24,380 nucleotides of DNA. It comes from Planctomycetales bacterium (GTDB lineage Bacteria; Planctomycetota; Planctomycetia; Pirellulales; Thermoguttaceae). Below, piece by piece: positions 8,056 through 14,670 of this stretch (positions are counted from its first letter, which is position 1; each line of letters opens with the position of its first letter). The stretch is from NCBI GenBank assembly GCA_007119795.1, contig SKOZ01000002.1, forward strand, positions 1-24,380. Direction: 5' to 3'. The notes beneath the pieces are model-generated. The model was not told the origin of the DNA. It did no database searches and saw only the letters and a list, made by a program, of their open reading frames with translations. A program made the position numbers and the translations under genes.

Positions 8056-9342
8056 ATGACCCTGCGCCTTCTCCCTGCTATGGCCGCCACCGTGCTGGTT
8101 GCCACGGTGCTGAGCTATGCCGTGCGATGGGGCGAGTCGGACGCCGGAATCTCGCCTTCTCCCCCGTCCGCCGACTGGCCCGAGTTCCACGGCCCGGGGC
8201 GGACCAACCTCTCGCCCGAAACGGGGCTGCGGTCGCGCTGGCCCGAGGGCGGCCCGCCGCTGTTGTGGAAGTTCCACGGCTGCGGCATCGGTTATGCAAA
8301 CGTATCGATCGCCGCCGAGAAGATCTTCACCTCCGGCAATGTCGGCGACGAGGAGGTGGTCCTGGCGCTGGACCTCGAGGGCCAGCCCCTGTGGCGTTCG
8401 CCGAGCGGCCCGGCATGGCGGCGCGCCACACCCGGCTCGCGCTCCACGCCCACCTACCACGAGGGCGCCGTCTATCTGCTCAACCCCAACGGCCGGGTTG
8501 CCGCCTTCGAGGCCGACACGGGACGCGAGCTCTGGAACATCGACCTGGTCGAAAGGTTCGACGCCCGCGGGGGCGTGTGGGGAATGACGGAGAACCTCAT
8601 CGTCGAGGACGGCAAGGTCTACTGCATGCCGGGTGGGGAGCGGGGGCGCGTCGTCGCCCTCGACCGGCATACCGGCGAGACCGTCTGGGCCAATACCGAC
8701 ATCGAACACACGGCCGCCTATTGCTCGCCTACGGTAATCACGCACCGGGGAGTGCGGCAGTGGATCAGCATGACGCAGCGCTCGGTCGTCTCGGTCGACG
8801 TCGAGACGGGCGAGCTGCTCTGGTCGGTCCCCTTTCCGCCGCGCGCCCCCCAGAACGCGCTCACGCCCATCTACCACGAGGGGCACGTGTTCGTAGCCAG
8901 CGGCCACTCCACCGGTGGATCGCTGCTGAGAATCGCCGACGATTCCCGCGATGTCACAGTCGTCTGGCACCGCCGCGACCTGGACAACTGCCATTCGGGA
9001 TCCATCCTCCTCGGCGGGAAGCTCTACGGTGCGGCGTGCCGCAACGGCGGGCGGCAGTTCTACTGCGTCGATTTCCTCTCCGGCGAAGACATTCAAGTCG
9101 ACCGAACGCTCGGCAAAGTCGCCCTGACGTATGCCGACGGGATGATCTACGCCCTTGGATATCGCGGCACCATGTCGCTGCTGGAGGTGCAGCCGCGGGG
9201 CTTCGAGATCGTCAGCCAGTTCGAGCTGCCCCGCATGCCGCCGAACACCTACCTCGCCCACCCGGTGGTGTTCGACGGGCGGCTCTACATTCGCTGCGAC
9301 GACGACCTGTACGCCTTCGACATTCGCACCAATCAAAGATAA
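8056..9342 (+). CDS. Exported PQQ-like beta-propeller protein, 428 aa
   Basis: A PQQ-enzyme-repeat (WD40-like) propeller of the type abundant in planctomycetes. The ATG at 8056 has an AGGA ribosome site about 8 bases upstream and opens a hydrophobic signal or anchor (LLPAMAATVLVATVLSYAV, residues 5-23). Next comes the family opening motif DWPEFHGPGRTNLSPETGL (about 40-58), seen in outer-membrane assembly BamB-like and PQQ-propeller proteins of this phylum. Repeated blade motifs follow: alternating Val/Leu strands, A-x-D-x-x-T-G-E/R-x-x-W turns (AFEADTGRELWN, ALDRHTGETVWAN, SVDVETGELLWS), and Y-H-E-G strands preceding each blade. No dehydrogenase catalytic residues or heme-binding CxxCH were seen, so it is probably a scaffold or binding propeller rather than an alcohol dehydrogenase. 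Confidence 0.88.
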   Translation: MTLRLLPAMAATVLVATVLSYAVRWGESDAGISPSPPSADWPEFHGPGRTNLSPETGLRSRWPEGGPPLLWKFHGCGIGYANVSIAAEKIFTSGNVGDEEVVLALDLEGQPLWRSPSGPAWRRATPGSRSTPTYHEGAVYLLNPNGRVAAFEADTGRELWNIDLVERFDARGGVWGMTENLIVEDGKVYCMPGGERGRVVALDRHTGETVWANTDIEHTAAYCSPTVITHRGVRQWISMTQRSVVSVDVETGELLWSVPFPPRAPQNALTPIYHEGHVFVASGHSTGGSLLRIADDSRDVTVVWHRRDLDNCHSGSILLGGKLYGAACRNGGRQFYCVDFLSGEDIQVDRTLGKVALTYADGMIYALGYRGTMSLLEVQPRGFEIVSQFELPRMPPNTYLAHPVVFDGRLYIRCDDDLYAFDIRTNQR

Positions 9343-9407
9343 CAACCCGGTAACAACGTGCGCCGGTCGGCGGGGTGGCGCTGACGGGCGGGAGTGAGAG
9401 TGTGTGC

Positions 9408-9424
9408 CACTGGCTTTGCCAGTG
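9408..9424. repeat. Perfect hairpin CACTGGC-TTT-GCCAGTG, REP-like
   Basis: A 7-bp perfect stem with a 3-base loop, 66 bases after the stop at 9342. A further GCCAGTG occurs near 9475. Hairpins of this CACTGGC/GCCAGTG kind are, from memory, frequent between planctomycete genes. It may be a REP-like repeat or a transcript-end stabiliser. No U-run follows. Confidence 0.45.
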
Positions 9425-9515
9425 CCGACGTGGCCTGGGCCGTCATGATCGCGGGCGAAAAGGTTGCCAGTGCTGGACCCACCGGCCCACCGCTGCCTGC
9501 ATCGACACTTCACCG

Positions 9516-9800
9516 CTACTCCCGCACGACCTCACCGAGCGTCAGCCAGCCCTCGGCGTCCGCATCCTGCGTGCGATTGGCGAAGCGGACCGGCCGGCCG
9601 TTGGGCAGTGGGTTGGGGACGCGCAGGGCCAGCTTGTAGCGGCCGGCCGGAACGTCCGAGAGGTCCAGCTTCTCGTTCCAGGAGCGCGGCGGATCGCCGG
9701 GGAGCAGACCGGTGAGTTTCCCGGCGCCGCAGACGCACTTCACGAGGCCGCCATCGCTGCCCAGCAGACCGAATTCGGCCAGCCGGTCGTAATAGAACTT
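9516..9800 (-). pseudogene. C-terminal remnant of a DUF4832-like protein
   Basis: About 95 codons read as protein (from KFYYDRLAEFGLL onward) and end at TAG 9516. The last part (LDLSDVPAGRYKLALRVPNP, then NGRPVRFANRT, then a W-L-T-L-G-E-V end) matches the terminal beta-domain pattern I associate with DUF4832 and similar glycoside-active proteins: an aG-x-Y-x-L-x-L strand, a variable loop, an AN motif and a final lG-x-V strand. Upstream in the same frame the translation becomes Cys/Arg-rich and stops at a TGA near 9878. No start or N-terminal domain is present, so most of the gene appears deleted. A short intact gene starting at GTG 9743 cannot be excluded. Confidence 0.45.
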
Positions 9801-10001
9801 ACTTTCCGCACATGTCGCACACCTTTTCTGTGAATTTGGAACCGGCCGGGTGAATGGCCTCGCGTAACCTGGTGATCAATACCGGCTACGCGCTTCGCCC
9901 CAGCTTTTCAAGGCAGTGAACGGCGTCGGACGAGGCATTGGCCAGGGAAACGCATTCTTCCGCCGCGCTTCGCCGCGCCCTGCCCTTTTCCTCATCACAA
10001 T

Positions 10002-10042
10002 CTCCACCCTCCTCCGTTCCCTCTGTTGTCTCCTGTTCAAAA
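10002..10042. repeat. Partial palindromic element (right-arm type)
   Basis: CTCCACCCTCCTCCG followed by TTCCCTCTGTTGTCTCCTGTTCAA aligns with the right arms of the elements at 3660-3837 and 3867-4006. No matching left arm is visible upstream, so this is probably a truncated copy. Confidence 0.55.
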
Positions 10043-10065
10043 ACACCACATCAACCCCACCAGAA

Positions 10066-10203
10066 CCCTCTGAACATGAGGAAGTAGCGAGGGAGAATGC
10101 GGCCCGAGCCGACAGGCAGGACGGCGAGGATCAAACCTGAGAGTCCCCCTCTGCACCTGTCCGCCTTTCTCCTCAGCCTCTCTGTTCTCTCCTCTTCCAA
10201 ACC
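10066..10203. repeat. Degenerate palindromic element, about 138 bp
   Basis: The left end (CCTCTGAACATGAGGAAG...GAGGGAGAA) and right end (CTCAGCCTCTCTGTTCTCTCCTCTTCC) resemble diverged arms of the 140-bp element, at similar spacing. It lies directly after the stop of the lyase-like gene (10210, minus strand). Divergence makes the assignment tentative. Confidence 0.4.
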
Positions 10204-10209
10204 CTGGCC

Positions 10210-11187
10210 TCATTCTTCCTCAGGGCCGATGTAGCCGGTGGAGAGGACCACGTCGTCGTACCAGACGGTGTTGGCGCGCGTGGCGCGGTGGACGTAGAGG
10301 CCGATGGTGAACCGCTTGATCCTTACGTCCTCGTCGGTCCGCCAGCGGAAGCCCTGGTAGTGGAGGTAGAGCTCGCCGTCGATCCAGGCGGCCATCTCGC
10401 CGTTGGCCTGGCCGACGTCGTTGACGCGGATCATGTGCTCCAGGCAGTACCAGCGGTCGCGCTCGAGGGCGATCCGCTCGTCCGGCTCGGGGCCGAGCAT
10501 GTTACCCCAGTAGTTGCCGTCCCGGTCGCGGCGCATGTCCATCCAGTAGGAGTACAGGAACATGTAGCCGGGGGCGGGGTAGCGGCCCCAGTCGCGCCAG
10601 GGCTCGAAGGCGCTGTTGAAGTGGTCGTCGCCGCGGGGGCGGACACCTGCGGACCCCATGGCGCGGAAGCGGTTCGCACCGGCCACGCCCGCGAGCCCGC
10701 CCCCCACGTGGTGGAGGTTGCCCTGGTCGTAATCGGGGGCGAAGCGGATGTAGCGGCGGAAGTAGACCCGATCGTATCCTTCCGCCCCCAACCAGGCGGT
10801 GGCCCCCACGCCCGACTCCCGCCCGTCGTGGCCGGGAGCGGTGAACTGGATGGCGCCGCTGCCGGAATGGGCCAGCTCGGGGTCGCTGACCAGCCGCACT
10901 CCCCCCTCCGCCCCGCCACGGATATCGAAGTAATTCTCCAGCGACTGGGGCGACTCGAAGTCGTCGCGGAAGATAACCTCGCCGGGCCGCTCCAGCTCGG
11001 CCAGCGCCTCGGAGTTGGCCCGCGTGGCTGCCGTGACCAACTCGGGATACGGCGGAGCTGGATCCTCTCCGGCAGCCGCTTGCGCTCCTGCAGGGGCGGC
11101 AAGAACGGCCAGGCCCAGGCACCAGGCCACGGCCCAGGACAGGTGGACTGCCGTCGCCAGGAAGGATCGTTCGATTCGCGTGCGCAT
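10210..11187 (-). CDS. Secreted concanavalin-like protein, possible polysaccharide lyase, 325 aa
   Basis: Likely exported and carbohydrate-active. The ATG at 11187 has an AGGAGA ribosome site 7 bases upstream and starts a signal peptide (basic MRTRIER, hydrophobic LSWAVAWCLGLAVLA, cleavage near AQA at 35-37). The mature part begins with a strand-rich region (IFRDDFESPQSLENYFDIRGG, about 70) typical of LamG/concanavalin-type jelly rolls. It continues with YFRRYIRFAPDYDQGNLHH, G-S-A-G-V-R-P-R-G-D-D and, near the end, NGEMAAWIDGELY and WYDDVVLSTGYIGP. This order resembles polysaccharide lyase family 14-type and related heparin-lyase-like sandwiches, in which the WxDG turn is conserved. No catalytic residue was identified with confidence. 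Its neighbours are remnants, so it may be the surviving member of a polysaccharide-use locus. Confidence 0.75.
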   Translation of the reverse strand: MRTRIERSFLATAVHLSWAVAWCLGLAVLAAPAGAQAAAGEDPAPPYPELVTAATRANSEALAELERPGEVIFRDDFESPQSLENYFDIRGGAEGGVRLVSDPELAHSGSGAIQFTAPGHDGRESGVGATAWLGAEGYDRVYFRRYIRFAPDYDQGNLHHVGGGLAGVAGANRFRAMGSAGVRPRGDDHFNSAFEPWRDWGRYPAPGYMFLYSYWMDMRRDRDGNYWGNMLGPEPDERIALERDRWYCLEHMIRVNDVGQANGEMAAWIDGELYLHYQGFRWRTDEDVRIKRFTIGLYVHRATRANTVWYDDVVLSTGYIGPEEE

Positions 11188-11229
11188 GGTTTTCTCCTGC
11201 GATCCAGGTGGTGCCGTGGCCGGTTCCGC

Positions 11230-11384
11230 CTTACGGGGCGAAGCCGAACTCCGCGGCCGACGGGGACAGTCCCATTTTCGCGGCCGAAAGGCGTTATCCA
11301 CAAGGAATACCTTCTACGGCCGCAAAAGTCGGGACAGTCCCCCGTGAAGGGTTGCGGCCGAAGCCCACTTACGGGGCGAAGCCG
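11230..11384. repeat. Inverted-repeat insert bounded by 17-bp direct repeats
   Basis: CTTACGGGGCGAAGCCG occurs at 11230-11246 and again at 11368-11384, the second copy covering the stop codon of the upstream chimeric frame. Between them lie two inverted arms, 11262-11286 and 11317-11342. Each carries the dyad GGGAC-A-GTCCC and a CGGCCG end, separated by 30 bases. Arms plus flanking duplication look like a small non-autonomous mobile element; GGGGACAGTCCC palindromes are, from memory, common planctomycete extragenic repeats. No coding capacity is seen. Confidence 0.65.
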
Positions 11385-12253
11385 GCCATGTCGGCTTCGG
11401 GCCGCTCCAGGGCGAGCTGGCTCCCCTTCTCGATGGCGCGGAGCATCGTCTGGTAGTCGGGGTCGGCGGTGTCGGCGAAGAGGACCGGCCCGCTCCCTTC
11501 CGGTCCGGTCCCCAGCCCGCGGCTGCCGGCATCGGCGCTCAAGTGCGCGGTCAGTGCGGCGCTGAACTGGGGACGGGTGAGGTTGATCCAGGCGTAGCGT
11601 CCCTCCCAGTCGGTGCTCCCCTCCAGCCCGCCGTGGCGCTCGGTGCAGCGGCGATGGTACACGCCCATGAAGTCGTGGGCAAACCAGTCGGGCGTAGTAG
11701 GTGCCTCGCCCGGCCCCCGGTAGGAGAAAAAGATCGTGCGGGCGTCGAAAGAGAGGTTGGCATCGTAGATCGAGCCCTCCGGATCGCGGAAGATCGTGCG
11801 GGCGGGAAGGTCGGGCCGGGCGGGATCGACGATGCGGATGCTGCACCCGGGCGCCGCGGGGACCGCCGCCCAGAGGTCCTGGCCCACGGCGGGTGGTGCC
11901 GAGAGCTGGTGCCGCGTGACCACCACCATGGGCGGCAGGTCGGCGGCGGCTGGGGTCTCGGGCCAGCCCCAATCCGCCGCGTGCAGCCGCACCCGGCCGA
12001 GCTGGAATTCCCCCGCTTCCTTGAGCTTCACGGCGAGCTGGCCGGCCGGGTCGCTCGCCCGGGGCGCCAGGGCAAAGGGGAGTTGTTTCCAGGCTCCCCC
12101 CGCCACCGCCAGTTCCGCCTCCGCAAGCGTCTCGCCCTTTTCGCTCTCCGCAGCCACGAAGAGGGTAACCGGCTCTGCGCTGTGCACCCACAGCCAACCC
12201 TGGTAGGGCTTCTCGGCAAGCCCCAGCAGCCGCAGCGTTTCCGGGATGCCCAT
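11369..12253 (-). pseudogene. Chimeric remnant: CBM-like segment plus both ends of an HzsA-related protein
   Basis: The frame is open (294 codons; ATG 12253 with a GGGAG ribosome site), but its parts look like pieces of a larger protein. Residues about 10-95 (YQGWLWVHSAEPVTLFVAAE, AGGAWKQLPFAL, EFQLGRVRLHAAD) resemble the sugar-binding sandwich preceding GH51-type arabinofuranosidases. Residues about 108-178 (MVVVTRHQLSAPPAVGQDLW, GCSIRIVDPARPDLP, SFDARTIFFSYRG) match the N-terminal pattern I recall in HzsA-related planctomycete proteins. Residues about 185-294 (DWFAHDFMGVYHRR, INLTRPQFSAALTAHLS, LFADTADPDYQTMLRAIEKG, PEADMAGF) match their C-terminal end. Several hundred residues normally between these appear missing. 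No signal peptide is seen. It may be translated, but function is doubtful. Confidence 0.5.
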
Positions 12254-12297
12254 GGGCGTTCTCCCTCGTTCATCTCACCCTCGTTCCGCCCCGCCGC

Positions 12298-12468
12298 AGG
12301 CCGGTCGATCACCGTGGGCCGGCCGTCGATCTCCACCACACGCTTGAGAAAGCCTTCCGTCTCCACGGTCCCGTAGTCGTGGCCGGCGTGGGCCGGTTCG
12401 ACGCAGAAGGAGATCCGCGGTTCGTTGCCGGTGTTGATGGAGCGGTGCGCCCAGCGGCCGGGCAGACC
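12298..12468 (-). pseudogene. Fragment of a cupin-type glucose-6-phosphate isomerase (C-terminal 57 codons)
   Basis: The minus-strand translation reads LPGRWAHRSINTGNEP, then PAHAGHDYGTVETEGF, then VVEIDGRPTVIDRP. This is the well-known C-terminal pattern of the archaeal/cupin phosphoglucose isomerase (WAHRtvNxGdEP, PADAGHDYGTI, VVDNP). Everything N-terminal, including the metal-binding cupin core, is absent. Upstream of 12468 the frame becomes low-complexity Arg/Pro and runs into the end of the aldolase gene, and the frame runs on past the usual family end without a stop. No start codon serves it. It would have been co-oriented with the sugar-catabolic cluster, which suggests a former member of that operon. 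Confidence 0.75.
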
Positions 12469-12499
12469 AACTGCCGGCCGCCGCCTGCCGATTGCCGAT

Positions 12500-13150
12500 T
12501 CAGCCGCGGCACTGCGCGGCGATCTCCACCGCGGCCCTGCAGCGATCGCGGATCGTCTGCCACTGGCCGTCGCGGATGTCTTCCTTCTTGGCGATCCAGG
12601 TCCCGCCGACCGCGGCCACGGCAGCCAGCGTCAGATAGCTTTCCAGGTTCTGCGGGCTGACGCCGCCGGTGGGGACGAAGCGCACTCCCGTGTGGCCGTA
12701 AGGCCCCGCAAGGGCCGTGAGCATGGCCACGCCGCCGAGGGCGCCGGCGGGGAAGAACTTGAGCACCCGGCATCCTGCGGCCAATCCCCCTTCAATCTCG
12801 CTGGGGGTGGCCACACCGGGGACAAAGGGCATTTCCAGCCGCTGCGCCGCCGCCACGACCTTGGGGTTCAGGCCCGGGGCCACGGCGAAAGAGGCTCCCG
12901 CGTCCTTCGCCGCCTGGAGGTTCTCGACGGTGAGCACCGTGCCGGCGCCCACCAAGAGGTCGGGTCGCTCGGCCGCGAGCGTGGCGATCACCTCGGCCGC
13001 CGCAGCGGTGCGGAAGGTGACTTCCACGATGGGGAGCCCCCCGTCGAGCAGCGCATCGGCCAGCGGGAGTGCCGCGCGGGCGTCGTCGATGGCCACCACG
13101 GGGACAATGCCGAGTTGTTGGATACGTTCGAAGACCGCGCCGGACGTCAT
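12500..13150 (-). CDS. eda: 2-keto-3-deoxy-6-phosphogluconate aldolase-type enzyme, 216 aa
   Basis: A class I aldolase of the KDPG/KHG family, cleaving 2-keto-3-deoxy-6-phosphogluconate (or a related 2-keto-3-deoxy acid) to pyruvate and an aldehyde; cytoplasmic. The whole TIM barrel is present at normal length. Glu43 is in IVEVTFRT, the phosphate and turn motif GAGTVLT is at 68-74, PGVATPSE is at 111-118, the Schiff-base Lys131 is in LKFFPAGALGG, and FVPTGGV is at 158-164. The ATG at 13150 overlaps the TGA of the FGGY kinase gene by 4 bases, so translation is probably coupled. As last intact gene of the minus-strand cluster, it would form the pyruvate-yielding end of the pathway. Substrate specificity (KDPG, KDPGal or KHG) cannot be told from sequence alone. 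Confidence 0.93.
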   Translation of the reverse strand: MTSGAVFERIQQLGIVPVVAIDDARAALPLADALLDGGLPIVEVTFRTAAAAEVIATLAAERPDLLVGAGTVLTVENLQAAKDAGASFAVAPGLNPKVVAAAQRLEMPFVPGVATPSEIEGGLAAGCRVLKFFPAGALGGVAMLTALAGPYGHTGVRFVPTGGVSPQNLESYLTLAAVAAVGGTWIAKKEDIRDGQWQTIRDRCRAAVEIAAQCRG

Positions 13151-14670
13151 GAAAGGACCTGGGGGTGTACTTGGTGGGAAGGGGAGGGCTGCCAATAACC
13201 GAGCATGTGGTCGTAGAGGCGGGCGAACTCGTCGCGGGCCCGGCGGCTCCATTCGCCGCTCTCCGGGCGCGGTGCCACCAGCCGGCCCGACGGCTTTCGT
13301 TCGCGGGCCTCGTCGGCAGGATTGCCGATCAGCCCTGCGCCCGCGGCGGCCAATAGGGCGGCGCCCTTGATGCCGGCCTCCGGCTCCTCGGCAAGCTCGA
13401 GGGGGCGCTGGACGACGTCGGCCTTGATCTGGTTCCAGAGGGCGTTGCGGGCGCCGCCGCCCACGCACAGGACCCGTTCTACGTCGAGCCCCAGCCCCTC
13501 GAAGAGGCTCAAGTCGCGGCCCATCGCCAGCGCCACACCCTCCATCACGGCCCGCACCAGGTGGGGCGCCGTGTGGCTGAGCGTCAGCCCGAAGAAGCCG
13601 CCCCGCGCGGCGGTGTTCTCCCGCCGCCGTTCGCCCAGCAGATACGGATAGAAGTAGAGCCCGTCGCTCCCCGGAGGTACCGCCGTAGCCATCTCCACGA
13701 GCTCGTCGAAGGAGACGTCGGTCCCCCGCGCCGAAGTGAGCAGGTCCTTGCACCACTTCATGCTCAGGCCGCCGCAGTCGAGGATGGTGAAGGGGATCCA
13801 GCCGGCGACGACGTGCCGTAGGTTCTGCACCGCCGGGTGGATCAGCGGTTGCGGCGCGTGGGTGGCGAAGAGGGTGCTGCTGCCGGTCACGTCGGCTGCG
13901 ATCCCCTCGCCCACGATGCCGAACCCCAGCATGGAGACGGGGAAGTCGCCCCCGCCGGCAACGACGGGCGTTCCCGCGGGAACGCCCGTGGCGCGGGAGG
14001 CCGCCTCGGTCACCGTCCCCACGACGGCATGCGAGGGGTATGCCGGTGCGAACCGCTCCAGGTCCACGCCCACCGCCGCGGCCAGCTCCGGCGAATAGGC
14101 GTCGCGGCGGTGGTCCCAGAGGAACGAGCCCGAGGCCTCGCTGGGGTCGGTGGCGGCTACGGCGGTGAGACGGTAGTTGATGAAGTCCTTCGGGCACAGG
14201 AACCACCGTGCCCGCGCGTAGGCCTCCGGCTGGTGCTCCCGGTACCAGCGGACCTTCAAACCGATCCAGGCGGGGTTGACGGGGTTGGCGGACTGGGCGG
14301 CCAGCTCCCCTTCATCGTGGGCGCCGCGGACCTGGGCGCACTGGTCCTCGCACCGCTTGTCGCACCAGAGCTGTACCCAGGGTGTGGTCACGGCCCCCGC
14401 TTCGTCGATGCCCACCGGCCCGTGCATCTGACCGCAGGCCGCCACGGCGGCGATCGTTGCCGGATCGGTCCCGGTGGCCCGGAGGACGTTGCCGATGGCC
14501 TGGCAGGCCTCGTCCCACCAGGCGTCGGGCTGCTGCTGGGCCCAGCCGGCATGGGGACTGTCCACCTCGTGGGCGATCTGCTCGATGCGGAGGATCTCGC
14601 CCCGGGGGGAGACCAGTGCGGCACGAGTGCTCTGGGTGCCGATGTCCAGGGCCAGGATGGTCTTGTTCAT
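13147..14670 (-). CDS. FGGY-family carbohydrate kinase (xylulokinase-like), 507 aa
   Basis: An ATP-dependent sugar kinase of the xylulokinase branch. The N-terminal phosphate-binding motif DIGTQSTR is at 9-16 and the CGQMHG sugar-binding motif at 79-84. The catalytic Asp242 is in GGGDFP. DVTGSS follows, and the C-terminal adenosine motif GGGARNALWNQI with ELAEEPEAGIKGAALLAAAGAG is present. Length is typical (about 500). The ATG at 14670 overlaps the TGA of the dehydrogenase gene by 4 bases, and a GAAGGGAA ribosome site lies upstream. The gene in turn overlaps the aldolase start. CGQMHG and the overall pattern favour a ketose such as xylulose, but an aldolase partner and the absence of xylose isomerase argue for a ketose or keto-acid derived from another sugar. 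A 26-bp perfect palindrome lies inside it. Confidence 0.9.
   Translation of the reverse strand: MNKTILALDIGTQSTRAALVSPRGEILRIEQIAHEVDSPHAGWAQQQPDAWWDEACQAIGNVLRATGTDPATIAAVAACGQMHGPVGIDEAGAVTTPWVQLWCDKRCEDQCAQVRGAHDEGELAAQSANPVNPAWIGLKVRWYREHQPEAYARARWFLCPKDFINYRLTAVAATDPSEASGSFLWDHRRDAYSPELAAAVGVDLERFAPAYPSHAVVGTVTEAASRATGVPAGTPVVAGGGDFPVSMLGFGIVGEGIAADVTGSSTLFATHAPQPLIHPAVQNLRHVVAGWIPFTILDCGGLSMKWCKDLLTSARGTDVSFDELVEMATAVPPGSDGLYFYPYLLGERRRENTAARGGFFGLTLSHTAPHLVRAVMEGVALAMGRDLSLFEGLGLDVERVLCVGGGARNALWNQIKADVVQRPLELAEEPEAGIKGAALLAAAGAGLIGNPADEARERKPSGRLVAPRPESGEWSRRARDEFARLYDHMLGYWQPSPSHQVHPQVLS
13964..13989. repeat. 26-bp perfect DNA palindrome inside the kinase gene
   Basis: The sequence centred on TTCCCGCGGGAA equals its own reverse complement over 26 bases. 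It encodes residues about 228-236 (TGVPAGTPV), a loop conserved in FGGY kinases, so part of the symmetry comes from the protein motif; codon choice completes it. Confidence 0.85.

Noticed and set aside
5856..8105. Minus-strand open frame of about 750 codons opposite the 651-aa gene
   Set aside because: The plus strand has a strong ribosome site and more natural protein composition; the antisense frame is typical of high-GC third-position bias.
8056..9342. Calling the propeller protein a PQQ-dependent alcohol dehydrogenase
   Set aside because: It is shorter (428 aa) than those enzymes and lacks a visible catalytic Asp/Cys-ring set or heme motif.
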